Notes: generated by a model not told the origin, from the sequence alone. A stretch of DNA of 64,000 bases from Castellaniella denitrificans (GCF_042653765.1 NZ_JBHSEZ010000006.1:1-64000), one strand, 5' to 3'; shown: positions 28,006 to 37,880, counted from the first letter of the stretch. Numbers and translations: made by a program.

Positions 28006-29022
28006 TCAGCGGATCGGCCAGGCGTACATCACGCCGCCCTTGGTCCACTGGGCGTTCAGGCCGCGTTCCAGCTTGAGCGGGGAGCCCATGCCGATGTTGC
28101 GCTCGAACGATTCGCCGTAGTTGCCGACCTGCTTGATGATGTTGTAGGCCCATTTCTTGTCCAGGCCCAGGCCCTTGCCCATGTCGCCGGACACGCCCAG
28201 GATGCGCTGGATGTTGGGGTTGGGGCTCTTCAGCATCTCGTCCAGGTTCTTGGAATCGATGCCGTATTCCTCGGCTTCGATCATGGCGTTCAGCGCCCAG
28301 CGCACGACCATGAACCATTCGTCGTCGCCCTGGCGGACCATGGGACCCAGGGGTTCCTTGGAGAAGTCTTCCGGCAGGATGATGTAGTCGTCCGGCGTGG
28401 CCGAGGAGGCGCGCAGGCTGCCCAGCTGGGACTTGTCGCTGGTGACCACGTCGCAGCGGCCGGACTCGAAGGTGCGGAAGCCTTCTTCGGAGGTGTTGAT
28501 CACGACCGGCTTGAAGTCGAGCTTGTGGGCGCGGAACCAGTCGGCCAGGTTCAGCTCGGTGGTGGTGCCCTGCAGCACGCAGACCGCGGCGCCGCCCAGT
28601 TCGGTGGCGCTCTTCACGCCCAGGCTCTTCTTGACCAGCACGCCCTGGCTGTCGTAGTAGTTGATCCCGGCGCTCATCAGGCCCAGCGTGGTGTCGCGGG
28701 TCATGGTGGCGGTGGTGTTGCGGGTGAGCACGTCGACTTCGCCGGACTGCAGGGCGGTGAAGCGCTGCTGGGTGGTCAGCGGGGTGGCCTTGAACTTGGT
28801 GGCGTCGCCGAACACCATGGCGGCCACGGCGCGGCACATGTCGACGTCGATGCCCTTCCAGACGCCCTTGCTGTCCGCCTGGGAGAAGCCCGGCAGACCG
28901 GCGTTCACGCCGCACTGGACGAAGCCGCGCGCCTTGACGGCGTTGTAGGTTTCACCTGCCTGGGCGGTCGTGCCGGCGAACAGCAGCGCCGCGCTGACGG
29001 CTGCGAGTTTCATCAATTTCAT
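28006..29022 (-). CDS. aapJ: Periplasmic amino-acid-binding protein of the Aap transporter
   Basis: 338-residue solute-binding protein. A signal peptide M-K-L-M-K-L-A-A-V-S-A-A-L-L-F ends near A-Q-A (about residue 22). The mature part has the family segments G-x-V-Q-C-G-V-N, G-F-S, W-K-G-I-D-V-D-M-C-R-A-V and the characteristic N-T-T-A-T-M-T-R-D. It should deliver polar or broad-range amino acids to AapQM. The start at ATG 29020-29022 has GGAAAGG six bases upstream; another ATG at 29028 is too near that site. It is first in the operon. Confidence 0.93.
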   Translation of the reverse strand: MKLMKLAAVSAALLFAGTTAQAGETYNAVKARGFVQCGVNAGLPGFSQADSKGVWKGIDVDMCRAVAAMVFGDATKFKATPLTTQQRFTALQSGEVDVLTRNTTATMTRDTTLGLMSAGINYYDSQGVLVKKSLGVKSATELGGAAVCVLQGTTTELNLADWFRAHKLDFKPVVINTSEEGFRTFESGRCDVVTSDKSQLGSLRASSATPDDYIILPEDFSKEPLGPMVRQGDDEWFMVVRWALNAMIEAEEYGIDSKNLDEMLKSPNPNIQRILGVSGDMGKGLGLDKKWAYNIIKQVGNYGESFERNIGMGSPLKLERGLNAQWTKGGVMYAWPIR

Positions 29023-29231
29023 AGTCATCCTTTCCCGATTGAGCAAGTGGCGTTGAACAACACGGAATACAATCTCGTGGAATTGGTCCGTCTGGCCTAG
29101 ATCGTAGCCTGCCACCGCAGGCGTGAAACATGCGGGATATCCCTGCACCCATCATGGCGACCGGGTTTCGTCATGGCCCGGGAACCCGCCGGCCCGGACC
29201 CGGATCGACCCGCTAGGCACACCAGGCACGC

Positions 29232-29903
29232 ATGATCGAATTTCAGCACGTCTTCAAATCCTTCGGCCGGGGGCGCAACATCCTCGCCGACGTCAATTTC
29301 GGCATCTCGCCCGGGGAATTCGTCTTCGTCTCCGGGCCTTCGGGCGCGGGCAAGTCCACCCTGCTGAAGCTGGTCGGCGGGCTGGAGCCCGCCAGCCGGG
29401 GCGCCGTCACGGTCAACGGCCACCGCATCGACCGGCTGTCGGCGCGCACGCTGCCCTACCTGCGCCGCACCGTGGGCCTGATCCTGCAGGACGCCCACCT
29501 GCTGTTCGACCGCAACGCCTTCGACAACGTCATGCTGCCGCTGGCCGTGCTGGGCCTGGACCGCGCCACGGCGGCGACCCGCGCCCGCGCCGCCATGGAA
29601 AAGGTCGGCCTGCGCGGCAAGGAAGACCTGTCGCCCATCGAACTGTCCGGCGGCGAGCAGCAGCGCCTGGCCATCGCCCGCGCCATCGTGGGCCGGCCCG
29701 CCATCCTGATCGCCGACGAGCCCACCGCCAACCTGGACCACGACAGCGCCACCCGCATCATGGACGTATTCCGCGATTTCAACCAGGTCGGCGTCACGAC
29801 CCTGATCGCCTCGCACGACACCGCCCTCATGGCCCGCTACGCGCGGCGCACCCTGCGCATCGACGCCGGCCGCTTCGAAGACATCCCGGGGGTGATCGCA
29901 TGA
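29232..29903 (+). CDS. ftsE: Cell-division ABC transporter ATP-binding protein
   Basis: 223-residue ATPase. With FtsX it forms the FtsEX complex at the septum, which activates periplasmic amidases. Walker A G-P-S-G-A-G-K-S-T is at 35-43, the signature L-S-G-G-E-Q-Q-R follows, and Walker B reads L-I-A-D-E-P-T. It starts M-I-E-F-Q-H-V-F-K-S, as FtsE does. The ftsX start overlaps its end by four bases. Confidence 0.95.
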   Translation: MIEFQHVFKSFGRGRNILADVNFGISPGEFVFVSGPSGAGKSTLLKLVGGLEPASRGAVTVNGHRIDRLSARTLPYLRRTVGLILQDAHLLFDRNAFDNVMLPLAVLGLDRATAATRARAAMEKVGLRGKEDLSPIELSGGEQQRLAIARAIVGRPAILIADEPTANLDHDSATRIMDVFRDFNQVGVTTLIASHDTALMARYARRTLRIDAGRFEDIPGVIA

Positions 29904-30808
29904 ACAAGTGGCTGCGGCACCACCGCTATGCCCTGGGGGTGGCGCTGCGGCGCCTGCGCCAGCACCCCTTCTCGTCCCTGGCCAACATCGCGGTCATCGC
30001 CCTGATGCTGGCCGTGCCCATCCTGGGCGCCTCGGTCCTGCAGTCCAGCCAGCCGCTGGCCCGGCAACTGGCGGTCGCGCCGGAGCTGACCCTGTTCCTG
30101 AAATCCGGCACGCCGCCCGCGGCCCAGCAAGCCTTGCTTGCACGCGTGCGCGAGCAGGCCGGCGAGCGGATCGCCCAGGCCCGGCTGATGCCGCGCGACC
30201 GGGCCATGGCCCAGTTGCGCGCCGATCCGACCTGGGCCCGGGCGCTGGACGCCCTGCCCGACAACCCCCTGCCCGACGCCCTCATCGTCACCCTGCGCGA
30301 TTCCGACGCCCCGGCGCGCGAGGCGGCCGACCTGGCGCAGGCCTGGCGCCAGTGGCCGGAGGTCGAGGAAATCCAGCTCGACAGCGAATGGGTGCGGCGC
30401 CTGGAATCCCTGCTCTCCTTCGTGCGGATGGGCCTGGGCATGCTGGCGGGCGCGGTGGTCGTCGTCGTGCTGGCGACCGTGTTCAACACCGTGCGCCTGC
30501 AGGCCCTGACCCAGCGCGAGGAAATCGCCGTCGCCCGGCTGGTGGGCGCCACCGAGTCCTTCGTCCGCCGCCCCTTCCTGTACCTGGGCGCCCTGACGGG
30601 CCTGGCCGCGAGCCTGCTGGCGCTGCTGCTGGCCTGGCTGGCGCTGACCCCGCTGAACACGATCCTGGGCGGCTTCGCCCGCAGCTACGGCGTGGACTGG
30701 GCCATCCGCCTGCCGGCCGCCCCGGACCTGCTGCTGTCCGGCCTGCTGGTCGCCCTGCTGGGCGCCGTCGCCGCACGCCTGTCGGTCACGCGGCGCACCC
30801 GGTTCTGA
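29900..30808 (+). CDS. ftsX: Cell-division permease-like protein FtsX
   Basis: 302-residue membrane protein with four transmembrane helices: one near residues 25-48 and three in the C-terminal half (around 180-205, 230-255, 275-295). A periplasmic domain with L-T-L-F-L-K lies between the first and second. R-L-V-G-A-T-E-S-F-V-R-R-P-F precedes the third helix. It partners FtsE. The stop overlaps the mutY start (TGATG). Confidence 0.93.
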   Translation: MNKWLRHHRYALGVALRRLRQHPFSSLANIAVIALMLAVPILGASVLQSSQPLARQLAVAPELTLFLKSGTPPAAQQALLARVREQAGERIAQARLMPRDRAMAQLRADPTWARALDALPDNPLPDALIVTLRDSDAPAREAADLAQAWRQWPEVEEIQLDSEWVRRLESLLSFVRMGLGMLAGAVVVVVLATVFNTVRLQALTQREEIAVARLVGATESFVRRPFLYLGALTGLAASLLALLLAWLALTPLNTILGGFARSYGVDWAIRLPAAPDLLLSGLLVALLGAVAARLSVTRRTRF

Positions 30809-31938
30809 TGGCGCGCCGCACCGCCACGGCCCCGCGCCCGGACGCCTCCGCCCCGCCCGCCGGGCCGGCGGGCGCGCCGGCCGACGCCGCTTCCCGCATC
30901 GCCGCCTGGCAGCGCCGGGCCGGGCGCCACGGGCTGCCCTGGCAGCGCACCCGCGATCCCTACCGCATCTGGCTGTCCGAAATCATGCTGCAGCAGACCC
31001 AGGCCGCCACCGTCGTCCCGTACTACGAGCGCTTCCTGGCCCTGTTCCCCACCGTCGTCGACCTGGCCGACGCGCCGCAGGACGCGGTCCTGCGGGCCTG
31101 GGCCGGCCTGGGCTACTACGCCCGCGCGCGCAACCTGCACCGCTGCGCGCAGGTCCTGCGCGACGAACACGGCGGCCGCTTCCCCGCCACCGCCGCCGAA
31201 CTGGCGCGGCTGCCCGGCATCGGCCCCTCGACCGCCGCCGCCGTTGCCGCCTTCGCCTACGGCGAGCGGGCGCCGATCCTGGACGGCAACGTGCGCCGGG
31301 TGCTGGCGCGCTATTTCGCCGTCGAGGGCGACCCCGCGGCGGCACGCACGGTCCGGCGGCTCTGGGAGCACGCGCGGGCGCTGATCGACGCCGCGCCCGC
31401 CGGCCTGGACATGGCGGCCTACACCCAGGGCCAGATGGACCTGGGCGCCACGATCTGCACCCGGACGCGGCCCGACTGCGCGCGCTGCCCGCTGGCGCCG
31501 GACTGCCAGGCGCGGATCCGGAACCGCCAGGACGAACTGCCGACGCCGCGCGCGCGCCGGGCGCAGCCGCTGCGCCATTGCTGGATGCTGATCGCGGAGT
31601 GCGATGGCCGGGTGCTGCTGGAGCGCCGGCCGGACACGGGCATCTGGGGCGGCCTGTGGACCCTGCCGCAATTCGAGGACGCCGCCGCGCTGGAAGCCGC
31701 CTGCGCCGGCCTGGCCGCGGCCGGGACGCCGCTGGCGCTGGCGGCGATCGACCACGTGTTCACACATTTCCGGCTGCGCATCCAGCCCTGTTGGCTGCGG
31801 CTGCCGGGCGCCGCGCCCACGGCGGCCGGCGAGGGCCGGGCCTGGGCACCCATCGGGAACCTGGACGCCCACGGCATGCCGGCGCCGGTCGCCCGGCTGC
31901 TGGCCGGGCTGTACGCGGACACGCCGCTGCCGCGCTGA
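30808..31938 (+). CDS. mutY: Adenine DNA glycosylase MutY
   Basis: 376-residue base-excision repair enzyme that removes adenine mispaired with 8-oxoguanine. The catalytic Glu is E58 in S-E-I-M-L-Q-Q-T-Q; the HhH motif L-P-G-I-G-P-S-T-A is at about 135-143, and the catalytic Asp is D159 in L-D-G-N-V-R-R-V. Four Cys (about 217, 224, 227, 233) bind a 4Fe-4S cluster. A C-terminal NUDIX-like domain recognises 8-oxoguanine. The first 28 residues are Ala/Pro-rich and not conserved. Translation is coupled to ftsX. Confidence 0.96.
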   Translation: MARRTATAPRPDASAPPAGPAGAPADAASRIAAWQRRAGRHGLPWQRTRDPYRIWLSEIMLQQTQAATVVPYYERFLALFPTVVDLADAPQDAVLRAWAGLGYYARARNLHRCAQVLRDEHGGRFPATAAELARLPGIGPSTAAAVAAFAYGERAPILDGNVRRVLARYFAVEGDPAAARTVRRLWEHARALIDAAPAGLDMAAYTQGQMDLGATICTRTRPDCARCPLAPDCQARIRNRQDELPTPRARRAQPLRHCWMLIAECDGRVLLERRPDTGIWGGLWTLPQFEDAAALEAACAGLAAAGTPLALAAIDHVFTHFRLRIQPCWLRLPGAAPTAAGEGRAWAPIGNLDAHGMPAPVARLLAGLYADTPLPR

Positions 31939-31942
31939 CCGG

Positions 31943-33085
31943 TCAGGGATCCGGGCGCGGCTGGTGCGCGCCGATGCTCATCAGCAGGCCGCAGGCCACG
32001 CCCAGCGTCATCAGCGCCGTGCCGCCGTAGCTCATGAAGGGCAGCGGCACCCCCACCACCGGCAGCACCCCGGTCACCATGCCGATGTTCACGAAGACGT
32101 AGACGAACATCATCATGGACATGGCGCCGGCCAGCAACCGCCCGAACTGGGTGGGCGCCCGCGCGGTGATGGTCAGGCCGCGCAGCACCAGCAGCGCGTA
32201 CAGGACCAGCAGCGTCACGCCGCCGTACAGGCCGAATTCCTCGGCGAACACGGCGAAGATGAAGTCCGTGGTCCGCTCGGGGATGAAATCCAGGTGCGTC
32301 TGGGTGCCCTGCATGTAGCCCTTGCCGTACAGGCCGCCCGAGCCCACGGCGATCATGGACTGGATGGTGTGGAAGCCCTTGCCCAGCGGATCCGAGCCGG
32401 GATTGAGCAGCACGCAGACACGGTACTTCTGGTAGTCGTGCAGCACCACCCAGTCCACCTCCGGCTGGCAGATCTGGTCCTCGTAGGCCACCAGCGTCCC
32501 CAGCGCCAGCGTGACCGCCAGCACCGCCGGGATCAGCAGCTTGAACGACAGGCCGGCGAAATAGATGACGCAGAAGCCCGAGGCCAGCACCAGCAGCGCC
32601 GTGCCCAGGTCCGGCTGGTCGATGATGAGCCCCGCCGGCACCACCAGCAGCACGCCGGCCACCAGGAAGTCCAGGACGCGGAAGCGGTTCGCGGACTGGC
32701 GCTGGAAGTACCAGGCCAGCATCAGCGGCACGGCGATCTTCATCATTTCCGAGGGCTGGATGCGCGCGATGCCCAGGTTCAGCCAGCGGGTCGCGCCCTT
32801 GCTGGTTTCGCCGAACAGCATGACCGCCACCAGCAGCCCCACCCCGAGCGCGTAGAACAGCGGCGCCGAGCGCATGATCCAGGCCGGGCGCAGCAGCGCG
32901 ACGGCCCACATGGCCGCGAACGCCAGCAGGAAATTGCGCAGCTGGTCGGCGAAGCGCCAATCGGTATTGCCCACCGCCGAATGCATGGTGGCCATGCCGA
33001 CCAGGGCCATGATCACCAGCAGGACCAGCAGCGGCCAGTCCAGGACGGCGAACATGCGGCGCACCGCCTGCACGATCAGTTTCAT
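31943..33085 (-). CDS. rodA: RodA, SEDS peptidoglycan glycosyltransferase
   Basis: 380-residue integral membrane protein with about ten hydrophobic helices. It polymerises lipid II during cell elongation with its partner PBP2. Diagnostic SEDS segments are W-L-N-L-G-I-A-R-I-Q-P-S-E (near the middle), Y-M-Q-G-T-Q-T-H-L-D-F-I-P-E-R-T-T-D-F-I and the C-terminal P-L-P-F-M-S-Y-G-G-T. The start overlaps the mrdA stop by four bases. Confidence 0.97.
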   Translation of the reverse strand: MKLIVQAVRRMFAVLDWPLLVLLVIMALVGMATMHSAVGNTDWRFADQLRNFLLAFAAMWAVALLRPAWIMRSAPLFYALGVGLLVAVMLFGETSKGATRWLNLGIARIQPSEMMKIAVPLMLAWYFQRQSANRFRVLDFLVAGVLLVVPAGLIIDQPDLGTALLVLASGFCVIYFAGLSFKLLIPAVLAVTLALGTLVAYEDQICQPEVDWVVLHDYQKYRVCVLLNPGSDPLGKGFHTIQSMIAVGSGGLYGKGYMQGTQTHLDFIPERTTDFIFAVFAEEFGLYGGVTLLVLYALLVLRGLTITARAPTQFGRLLAGAMSMMMFVYVFVNIGMVTGVLPVVGVPLPFMSYGGTALMTLGVACGLLMSIGAHQPRPDP

Positions 33086-35121
33086 GGGTTCTCCTCCTGG
33101 GCGCCGTCCTCGGGCGCCGAGGCCTCGTCGGGCAAGGGGGACGGTTCGGGCGCCCCTTCATCGTCGGGAGCCGGCTGCGCGTCGGGCCGGCCCGGGGAGG
33201 CCGCCGGCGCCGGACCCGCCTGGGCATCCCGCGCGGCCCGCTCCGCCCGCAGGCGCTCGCGCCGCTGCGCCGCGCGGGCCGGATCCAGCCAGTAATCGAA
33301 CACCGTCCGGGCGATCGGCGCGGCCACGGAAGCGCCCCAGCCGCCGTTTTCCACGATCAGGGCCACCGCGATCTGGGGGTCGTCGACCGGGGCGTAGGCC
33401 ATGAACAGCGCGTGGTCGCGCAGGCGCTCGTCCACCGAGTGCGCCTTGTACTTGGCGCCGCGCAGGCTGTAGACCTGGGCCGTGCCGGTCTTGCCGGCCG
33501 CCTGGTAGGCCGCGCCCTCGAAAGCACGCCGCGCCGTGCCCTTGCGCACGACGTCCACCATGGCCTCGCGGATCACGCGCAGATTGTCCGGCTTCAGGTC
33601 GATGGTGTACTGCGGCCCGACCACCGGGTAGCTGAACCGGCCGGTGAGCGGGTCGATGATCCGGCGCACCAGGTGCGGCTTCATGTAGATGCCGTCGTTG
33701 GCCAGCACCGAGGTCGCCTGCGCCAGCTGCAGCAGGGTGAAGGCGTTGTAGCCCTGTCCCACGGTGACCGACACGGTCTCGCCCTGGTACCAGTGCTGCT
33801 GTTCGGGCTTCTTGTAGGTCTTGCGCTTCCAATCGCGGGACGGCAGCACGCCGCGGCGCTCGCCGTCCAGGTCGATGCCGGTGATCTGGCCGAAGCCGAA
33901 CTGCTTGGTGAAATCGTGCAGGGCGTCCACGTCCATCTGGGCGCCCAGCGAGAAGAAATAGGTGTCGGAGGACACGACGATGGCCCGGTGCATGTCGGTC
34001 GGCCCGTAGACCGCCCCGCCGGCATTGCGGAATTTCTGTCCGGCCAGCTCGAAGTAGCCAGGGTCCGGCACCAGTTCGCGGGCCGAGCGCAGCCCCATTT
34101 CCAGGGCAGCCAGCCCCACGAAGGGCTTGTAGGTCGAACCGATGGGGTAGGTGCCGTACAGCGGCCGGTTGATGAGCGGATGGTCCGGCGATTCGTTCAG
34201 CTTGCGCCAGTTCTCCACGTCGATGCCGTCCACGAACAGGTTCGGGTCGAAGGACGGCGAGGACACGAAGGCCAGGATCTCGCCCGTGTGCGGCTGGATG
34301 GCGACCAGCGCGCCGCGCCGGCCGGCGAACTGGGCCTCGGCCAATTGCTGCAGGCCGATGTCCAGGGACAGCTCCAGGTTGGAACCGGGCACCGGGTCCG
34401 TGCGGCTCAGCTCGCGCACCGGGCGCCCGCCCGCCGTGACTTCCAGTTCCTCGACCCCGGTGCGGCCATGCAGGGCCTTTTCCCAGGTCTTCTCGACCCC
34501 CTTCTTGCCGATGACCAGCGTACCCCGGTAATTGCCGAGCTGGCCGGAGTCTTCCAGCTCCTGCTGGTCTTCCTCGGAGATCCGCCCGACGAAACCCAGC
34601 ACGTGGGCGGCCGACTCGTGCATGGGATAGGACCGCACCCAGCGGGCCTCCAGGCTGACGCCGGGAAAGCGGTAGGCGTGGACGGCGAACCAGGACGCCT
34701 CGATGTCGTTCAGGTTGTTGCGCAGCAGGACCGGCGCGTAGCGGCCGCTCTGCTGGTACAGGCGCATGAACTTGCGCCGGTCGCCCTCGCTCAGGTAGAC
34801 CAGCTCGCCCAGCCGGTCGAGCACGTCGCCGATGTCGCCCCGGATCTGCGAGCGCGTCACCGTCAGCGTGTAGTCCCGCAGGTTCTGCGCCAGGACCGCG
34901 CCGTTGCGGTCGGCGATCTGCCCGCGCCGGGGCGGGACGGGCACGATGGTGATGCGGTTCTGCTCGGCGCGCGCCGACAGGGTGTCGTAGCGCACGATCT
35001 GCAGATACCACAGGCGCCCGGCCAGCAGCAGCAGGCACGCCAGGGCGAACAGCCCCGCCACCCAGGCGCGCAGCAGCACGGTCTGGCGCTGGCGGTGGCC
35101 GGTCTTGCGGAACTCGAACAT
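33082..35121 (-). CDS. mrdA: Penicillin-binding protein 2
   Basis: 679-residue class-B transpeptidase that cross-links peptidoglycan during elongation. One transmembrane helix (about 22-42) is followed by the pedestal domain and the transpeptidase domain. Active-site motifs are S329-T-Y-K332, S-S-D (384-386) and K-T-G-T (544-547). The C-terminal 50 residues form a Pro/Ala/Asp/Glu-rich tail absent from E. coli PBP2. It lies between mreD and rodA in the elongasome operon. Confidence 0.97.
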   Translation of the reverse strand: MFEFRKTGHRQRQTVLLRAWVAGLFALACLLLLAGRLWYLQIVRYDTLSARAEQNRITIVPVPPRRGQIADRNGAVLAQNLRDYTLTVTRSQIRGDIGDVLDRLGELVYLSEGDRRKFMRLYQQSGRYAPVLLRNNLNDIEASWFAVHAYRFPGVSLEARWVRSYPMHESAAHVLGFVGRISEEDQQELEDSGQLGNYRGTLVIGKKGVEKTWEKALHGRTGVEELEVTAGGRPVRELSRTDPVPGSNLELSLDIGLQQLAEAQFAGRRGALVAIQPHTGEILAFVSSPSFDPNLFVDGIDVENWRKLNESPDHPLINRPLYGTYPIGSTYKPFVGLAALEMGLRSARELVPDPGYFELAGQKFRNAGGAVYGPTDMHRAIVVSSDTYFFSLGAQMDVDALHDFTKQFGFGQITGIDLDGERRGVLPSRDWKRKTYKKPEQQHWYQGETVSVTVGQGYNAFTLLQLAQATSVLANDGIYMKPHLVRRIIDPLTGRFSYPVVGPQYTIDLKPDNLRVIREAMVDVVRKGTARRAFEGAAYQAAGKTGTAQVYSLRGAKYKAHSVDERLRDHALFMAYAPVDDPQIAVALIVENGGWGASVAAPIARTVFDYWLDPARAAQRRERLRAERAARDAQAGPAPAASPGRPDAQPAPDDEGAPEPSPLPDEASAPEDGAQEENP

Positions 35122-35128
35122 GCCCGTC

Positions 35129-35692
35129 CTAGACGGGTCCCGCGCCGTCGCCGCCCAGGCGGCGCGGGTGCAGGGACATGAGGATGTCGGGCAGGGGCCA
35201 CAGCACCCCGGTGAACAGCGCCGACCACAGCCAGTCCCAGCCTTCCCAGGCGCCGTTCAGCCAGGCGCCCAGCAGGCTGGACAGCGTGCACGCGGCCACG
35301 AACACCGGCAGGACCTGGAGGGTCTGCAGCCAGGCGCTGAAATGCCGCAGCCGATGGCTCAGCCGCAGCACGCCATAGGCGGCCAGCACGTAGCACAGGG
35401 CATGCAGCCCCAGCAGGCCGGCATCCTGCACGTCCATCAGCAGGCCGAACACGAAGGCCGTCGTCAGCCCCACCCGGGCGGGCGCGTGCAGGCACCAATA
35501 GAGCAGCAGCAGCAGCAGCACGTCGGGCACCGGCTGCCAGAGCCGCCAGGGCAGCAGGGACGCCACCCACACCAGGATCAGCGAGCCCCACACCAGCCAG
35601 CCGGAGGCGGCGCTCTGGAACGCGCCGGCGTCCACCGGCTGCAGGTCCATGAGGGAAGAGCCCCCCGGGCGCCTACTGTTCGTCGAGGGCAT
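35129..35692 (-). CDS. mreD: Rod-shape-determining protein MreD
   Basis: 187-residue integral membrane protein with five or six hydrophobic helices, starting around residue 30. It links MreC to the elongasome. The ATG at 35690-35692 is supported by GAGGAG at a good spacing and overlaps the end of mreC by 20 bases; an internal ATG at 35650 lacks a ribosome-binding site. The identification is by position and hydropathy, as MreD sequences are weakly conserved. Confidence 0.93.
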   Translation of the reverse strand: MPSTNSRRPGGSSLMDLQPVDAGAFQSAASGWLVWGSLILVWVASLLPWRLWQPVPDVLLLLLLYWCLHAPARVGLTTAFVFGLLMDVQDAGLLGLHALCYVLAAYGVLRLSHRLRHFSAWLQTLQVLPVFVAACTLSSLLGAWLNGAWEGWDWLWSALFTGVLWPLPDILMSLHPRRLGGDGAGPV

Positions 35693-36557
35693 GCTCGATC
35701 TCCTCGGGCCGGGGCACGTCGGCCACGTCCACGCGCAGGACCAGGAAATGGCGGTAGCGTTCGGGGTGCGACAGCGGCTCGGCGATCGCCATGGCGAAGC
35801 CGGTCCCCGGATCGCGATCGACCTTTTCCACGCGGCCGACCGACAGGCCGGCCGGGAACAGCCCGCCGATGCCGCTGGTCACCAGCACGTCGCCGGCGCG
35901 CACGTCCACGCCGGCCGACAGGTAGCGGACTTCGAGCTTGCCGACCTCGTTGCCGCCGAACGCGATCAGCCGCAGCCCGTTGCGCAGCACCTGGACGGGG
36001 ATGGACACCTGGTCGTCGATCAGCAGGGCGGCCTCGGAGGTGAAGGGCGTGACGCGCACGATCTGGCCCACGACCCCGCCCTCGTCGATCACCGGCATGC
36101 CCGGGGCGATGCCGGCGCGCGAGCCCTTGTTGAAGATCAGGCGATGGCTGAAGGCGTTGGACGGCACGTAGAAGACTTCGACCGCCACGGATTGCTGGGC
36201 GATGGACTCGGACACGTTGAGCAGACGGCGCAGCTGCTCGTTTTCCGTGGCCAGTTGGGCCGCGTGGGTCGAGAGCTGGGCCATTTCGATGCGCTGGCGG
36301 CGCAGGGCTTCCTGCTCGTCGCGCGCCAGCGCGGCCGCCTGCGACCAGCTGTCGAAATATTCCAGCGCGTCGCGCGGCGCCAGCGCGACGCGCTGGAAGG
36401 GATAGAGGACCATGGACAGGGCGCTGCGCACCGGGCCCAGCACGGGCCAGTGCGCGTCGGTCACGACCATCCCGAGACACAGGACCAGCAGCAGGACCAG
36501 CCGGACTTCGATGCTGGGACCGCGCTTGAAGAGTCTCAGGGTTCCCGGTTCACGCAT
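35673..36557 (-). CDS. mreC: Rod-shape-determining protein MreC
   Basis: 294-residue periplasmic scaffold with one N-terminal transmembrane helix (about residues 18-38). A coiled-coil segment (about 60-110, rich in Gln, Glu, Arg and Ala) precedes the beta-rich MreC domain. Conserved features include S-H-R-L-I-F-N-K-G-S-R-A-G-I-A-P-G-M-P and V-G-R-V-x-x-V. It starts 24 bases after mreB on the same strand. Confidence 0.96.
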   Translation of the reverse strand: MREPGTLRLFKRGPSIEVRLVLLLVLCLGMVVTDAHWPVLGPVRSALSMVLYPFQRVALAPRDALEYFDSWSQAAALARDEQEALRRQRIEMAQLSTHAAQLATENEQLRRLLNVSESIAQQSVAVEVFYVPSNAFSHRLIFNKGSRAGIAPGMPVIDEGGVVGQIVRVTPFTSEAALLIDDQVSIPVQVLRNGLRLIAFGGNEVGKLEVRYLSAGVDVRAGDVLVTSGIGGLFPAGLSVGRVEKVDRDPGTGFAMAIAEPLSHPERYRHFLVLRVDVADVPRPEEIEHALDEQ

Positions 36558-36581
36558 GACGAGGAACGCCTGCCCGGCCGA

Positions 36582-37625
36582 TCAGTCGTAGATGAACACC
36601 CCGCCCAGGCGCTCGAGATGTTCGAGCGCCTCGCCGCAGCCGCGCACCACGCAGGTGAGCGGGTCTTCGGCGACCACCACGGGCAGGCCGGTTTCTTCCT
36701 GGAGCAGGCGGTCCAGATCGTGCAGCAGCGCGCCGCCGCCGGTCAGGGCAATGCCCTTGTCGGTGATGTCGGCGCCCAGTTCGGGCGGGGTCTGCTCCAG
36801 GGCGGTCTTCACCGCCGACACGATCTGGTTGAGCGGGTCGGTCAGGGATTCCAGGATTTCGTTGGAGGACACCGTGAAGCTGCGCGGCACGCCTTCGGAC
36901 AGGTTGCGGCCCTTGACCTCGATCTCGCGGATCTCGGAGCCGGGGAAGGCCGAGCCGATTTCCTTCTTGATGAGCTCGGCCGTGGGTTCGCCGATCAGCA
37001 TGCCGTAGTTGCGGCGGATGTAGTTGATGATGGCTTCGTCGAACTTGTCGCCGCCGACGCGCACCGAGCCCTTGTAGACCATGCCGCCCAGGGAGATGAC
37101 GGCGACCTCGGTGGTGCCGCCGCCGATGTCCACCACCATCGAGCCGCTGGCGTCGGACACCGCCAGGCCGGCGCCGATCGCGGCGGCCATGGGTTCCTCG
37201 ATCAGGTAGACCTGGCTGGCGCCCGCGCCCAGGGCGGATTCGCGGATGGCGCGGCGTTCGACCTGGGTGGAGCCGCAGGGCACGCAGACGATGATGCGCG
37301 GGCTGGGGGCCAGCATGCTGCGCGGATGCACCATGCGGATGAACTGCTTGAGCATCTGCTCGGTCACGGTGAAGTCGGCGATCACGCCGTCCTTCATGGG
37401 CCGGATGGCTTCGATGTTGCCGGGCACGCGGCCCAGCATCTGCTTGGCCTCACGGCCGACGGCCTGGATGATTTTCTTGCCATTGGGGCCGCCGTCATGG
37501 CGGATGGCGACGACCGAGGGTTCATCGAGCACGATGCCCTTGCTGCGGACATAGATCAGCGTATTCGCCGTGCCGAGGTCGATCGCCATGTCGCTGGAAA
37601 AGTAGCTGCGTAGGAATCCGAACAT
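36582..37625 (-). CDS. mreB: Actin-like cell-shape protein MreB
   Basis: 347-residue actin homologue that polymerises on the inner membrane and organises the elongation machinery. The N-terminus M-F-G-F-L-R-S-Y-F is a membrane-binding amphipathic helix; nucleotide motifs D-L-G-T-A-N-T-L-I-Y (about 15-24), D-I-G-G-G-T-T-E-V and G-G-A-L-L are all clear. The ATG at 37623-37625 gives the standard N-terminus; longer readings add nonconserved sequence. First gene of the mreBCD-mrdA-rodA operon, divergent from gatC. Confidence 0.98.
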   Translation of the reverse strand: MFGFLRSYFSSDMAIDLGTANTLIYVRSKGIVLDEPSVVAIRHDGGPNGKKIIQAVGREAKQMLGRVPGNIEAIRPMKDGVIADFTVTEQMLKQFIRMVHPRSMLAPSPRIIVCVPCGSTQVERRAIRESALGAGASQVYLIEEPMAAAIGAGLAVSDASGSMVVDIGGGTTEVAVISLGGMVYKGSVRVGGDKFDEAIINYIRRNYGMLIGEPTAELIKKEIGSAFPGSEIREIEVKGRNLSEGVPRSFTVSSNEILESLTDPLNQIVSAVKTALEQTPPELGADITDKGIALTGGGALLHDLDRLLQEETGLPVVVAEDPLTCVVRGCGEALEHLERLGGVFIYD

Positions 37626-37880
37626 GGGCGCACTAATAAAATGGGGTGTCTGTGGATCCGCGCGAGCGACCCGGTGCCGACTGTACCAAGACCGCCAGAA
37701 CGAAGGCGCAGGCCGGGCAAACCGCATGGAATCAGCAATGATAACTTATAATCCCCTACGGCTAGACCCGGATCAGAGGGGAATGTTTTGCAAAATTCCC
37801 GCTTTTCGCCGCTCCGGTCACATCCGCACACACTCAATCCGGCCGCCCCCTTCCCGGCGGCGGAACGTAGGCACGACGAC
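37626..37880. promoter_or_regulatory. Divergent mreB/gatC promoter region
   Basis: On the plus strand a consensus -10 TATAAT (37747-37752) lies in an A/T-rich patch, with only a weak -35 upstream. A perfect palindrome TTTTGCAAAA (about 37786-37795) flanked by GGGAAT and ATTCCC lies in the gatC leader. No promoter for mreB was assigned with confidence. Confidence 0.45.

Noticed and set aside
29023..29148. Longer N-terminus for the binding protein AapJ
   Set aside because: The extra 42 residues lack any signal-peptide character, and the internal ATG gives a textbook signal peptide with a ribosome-binding site.
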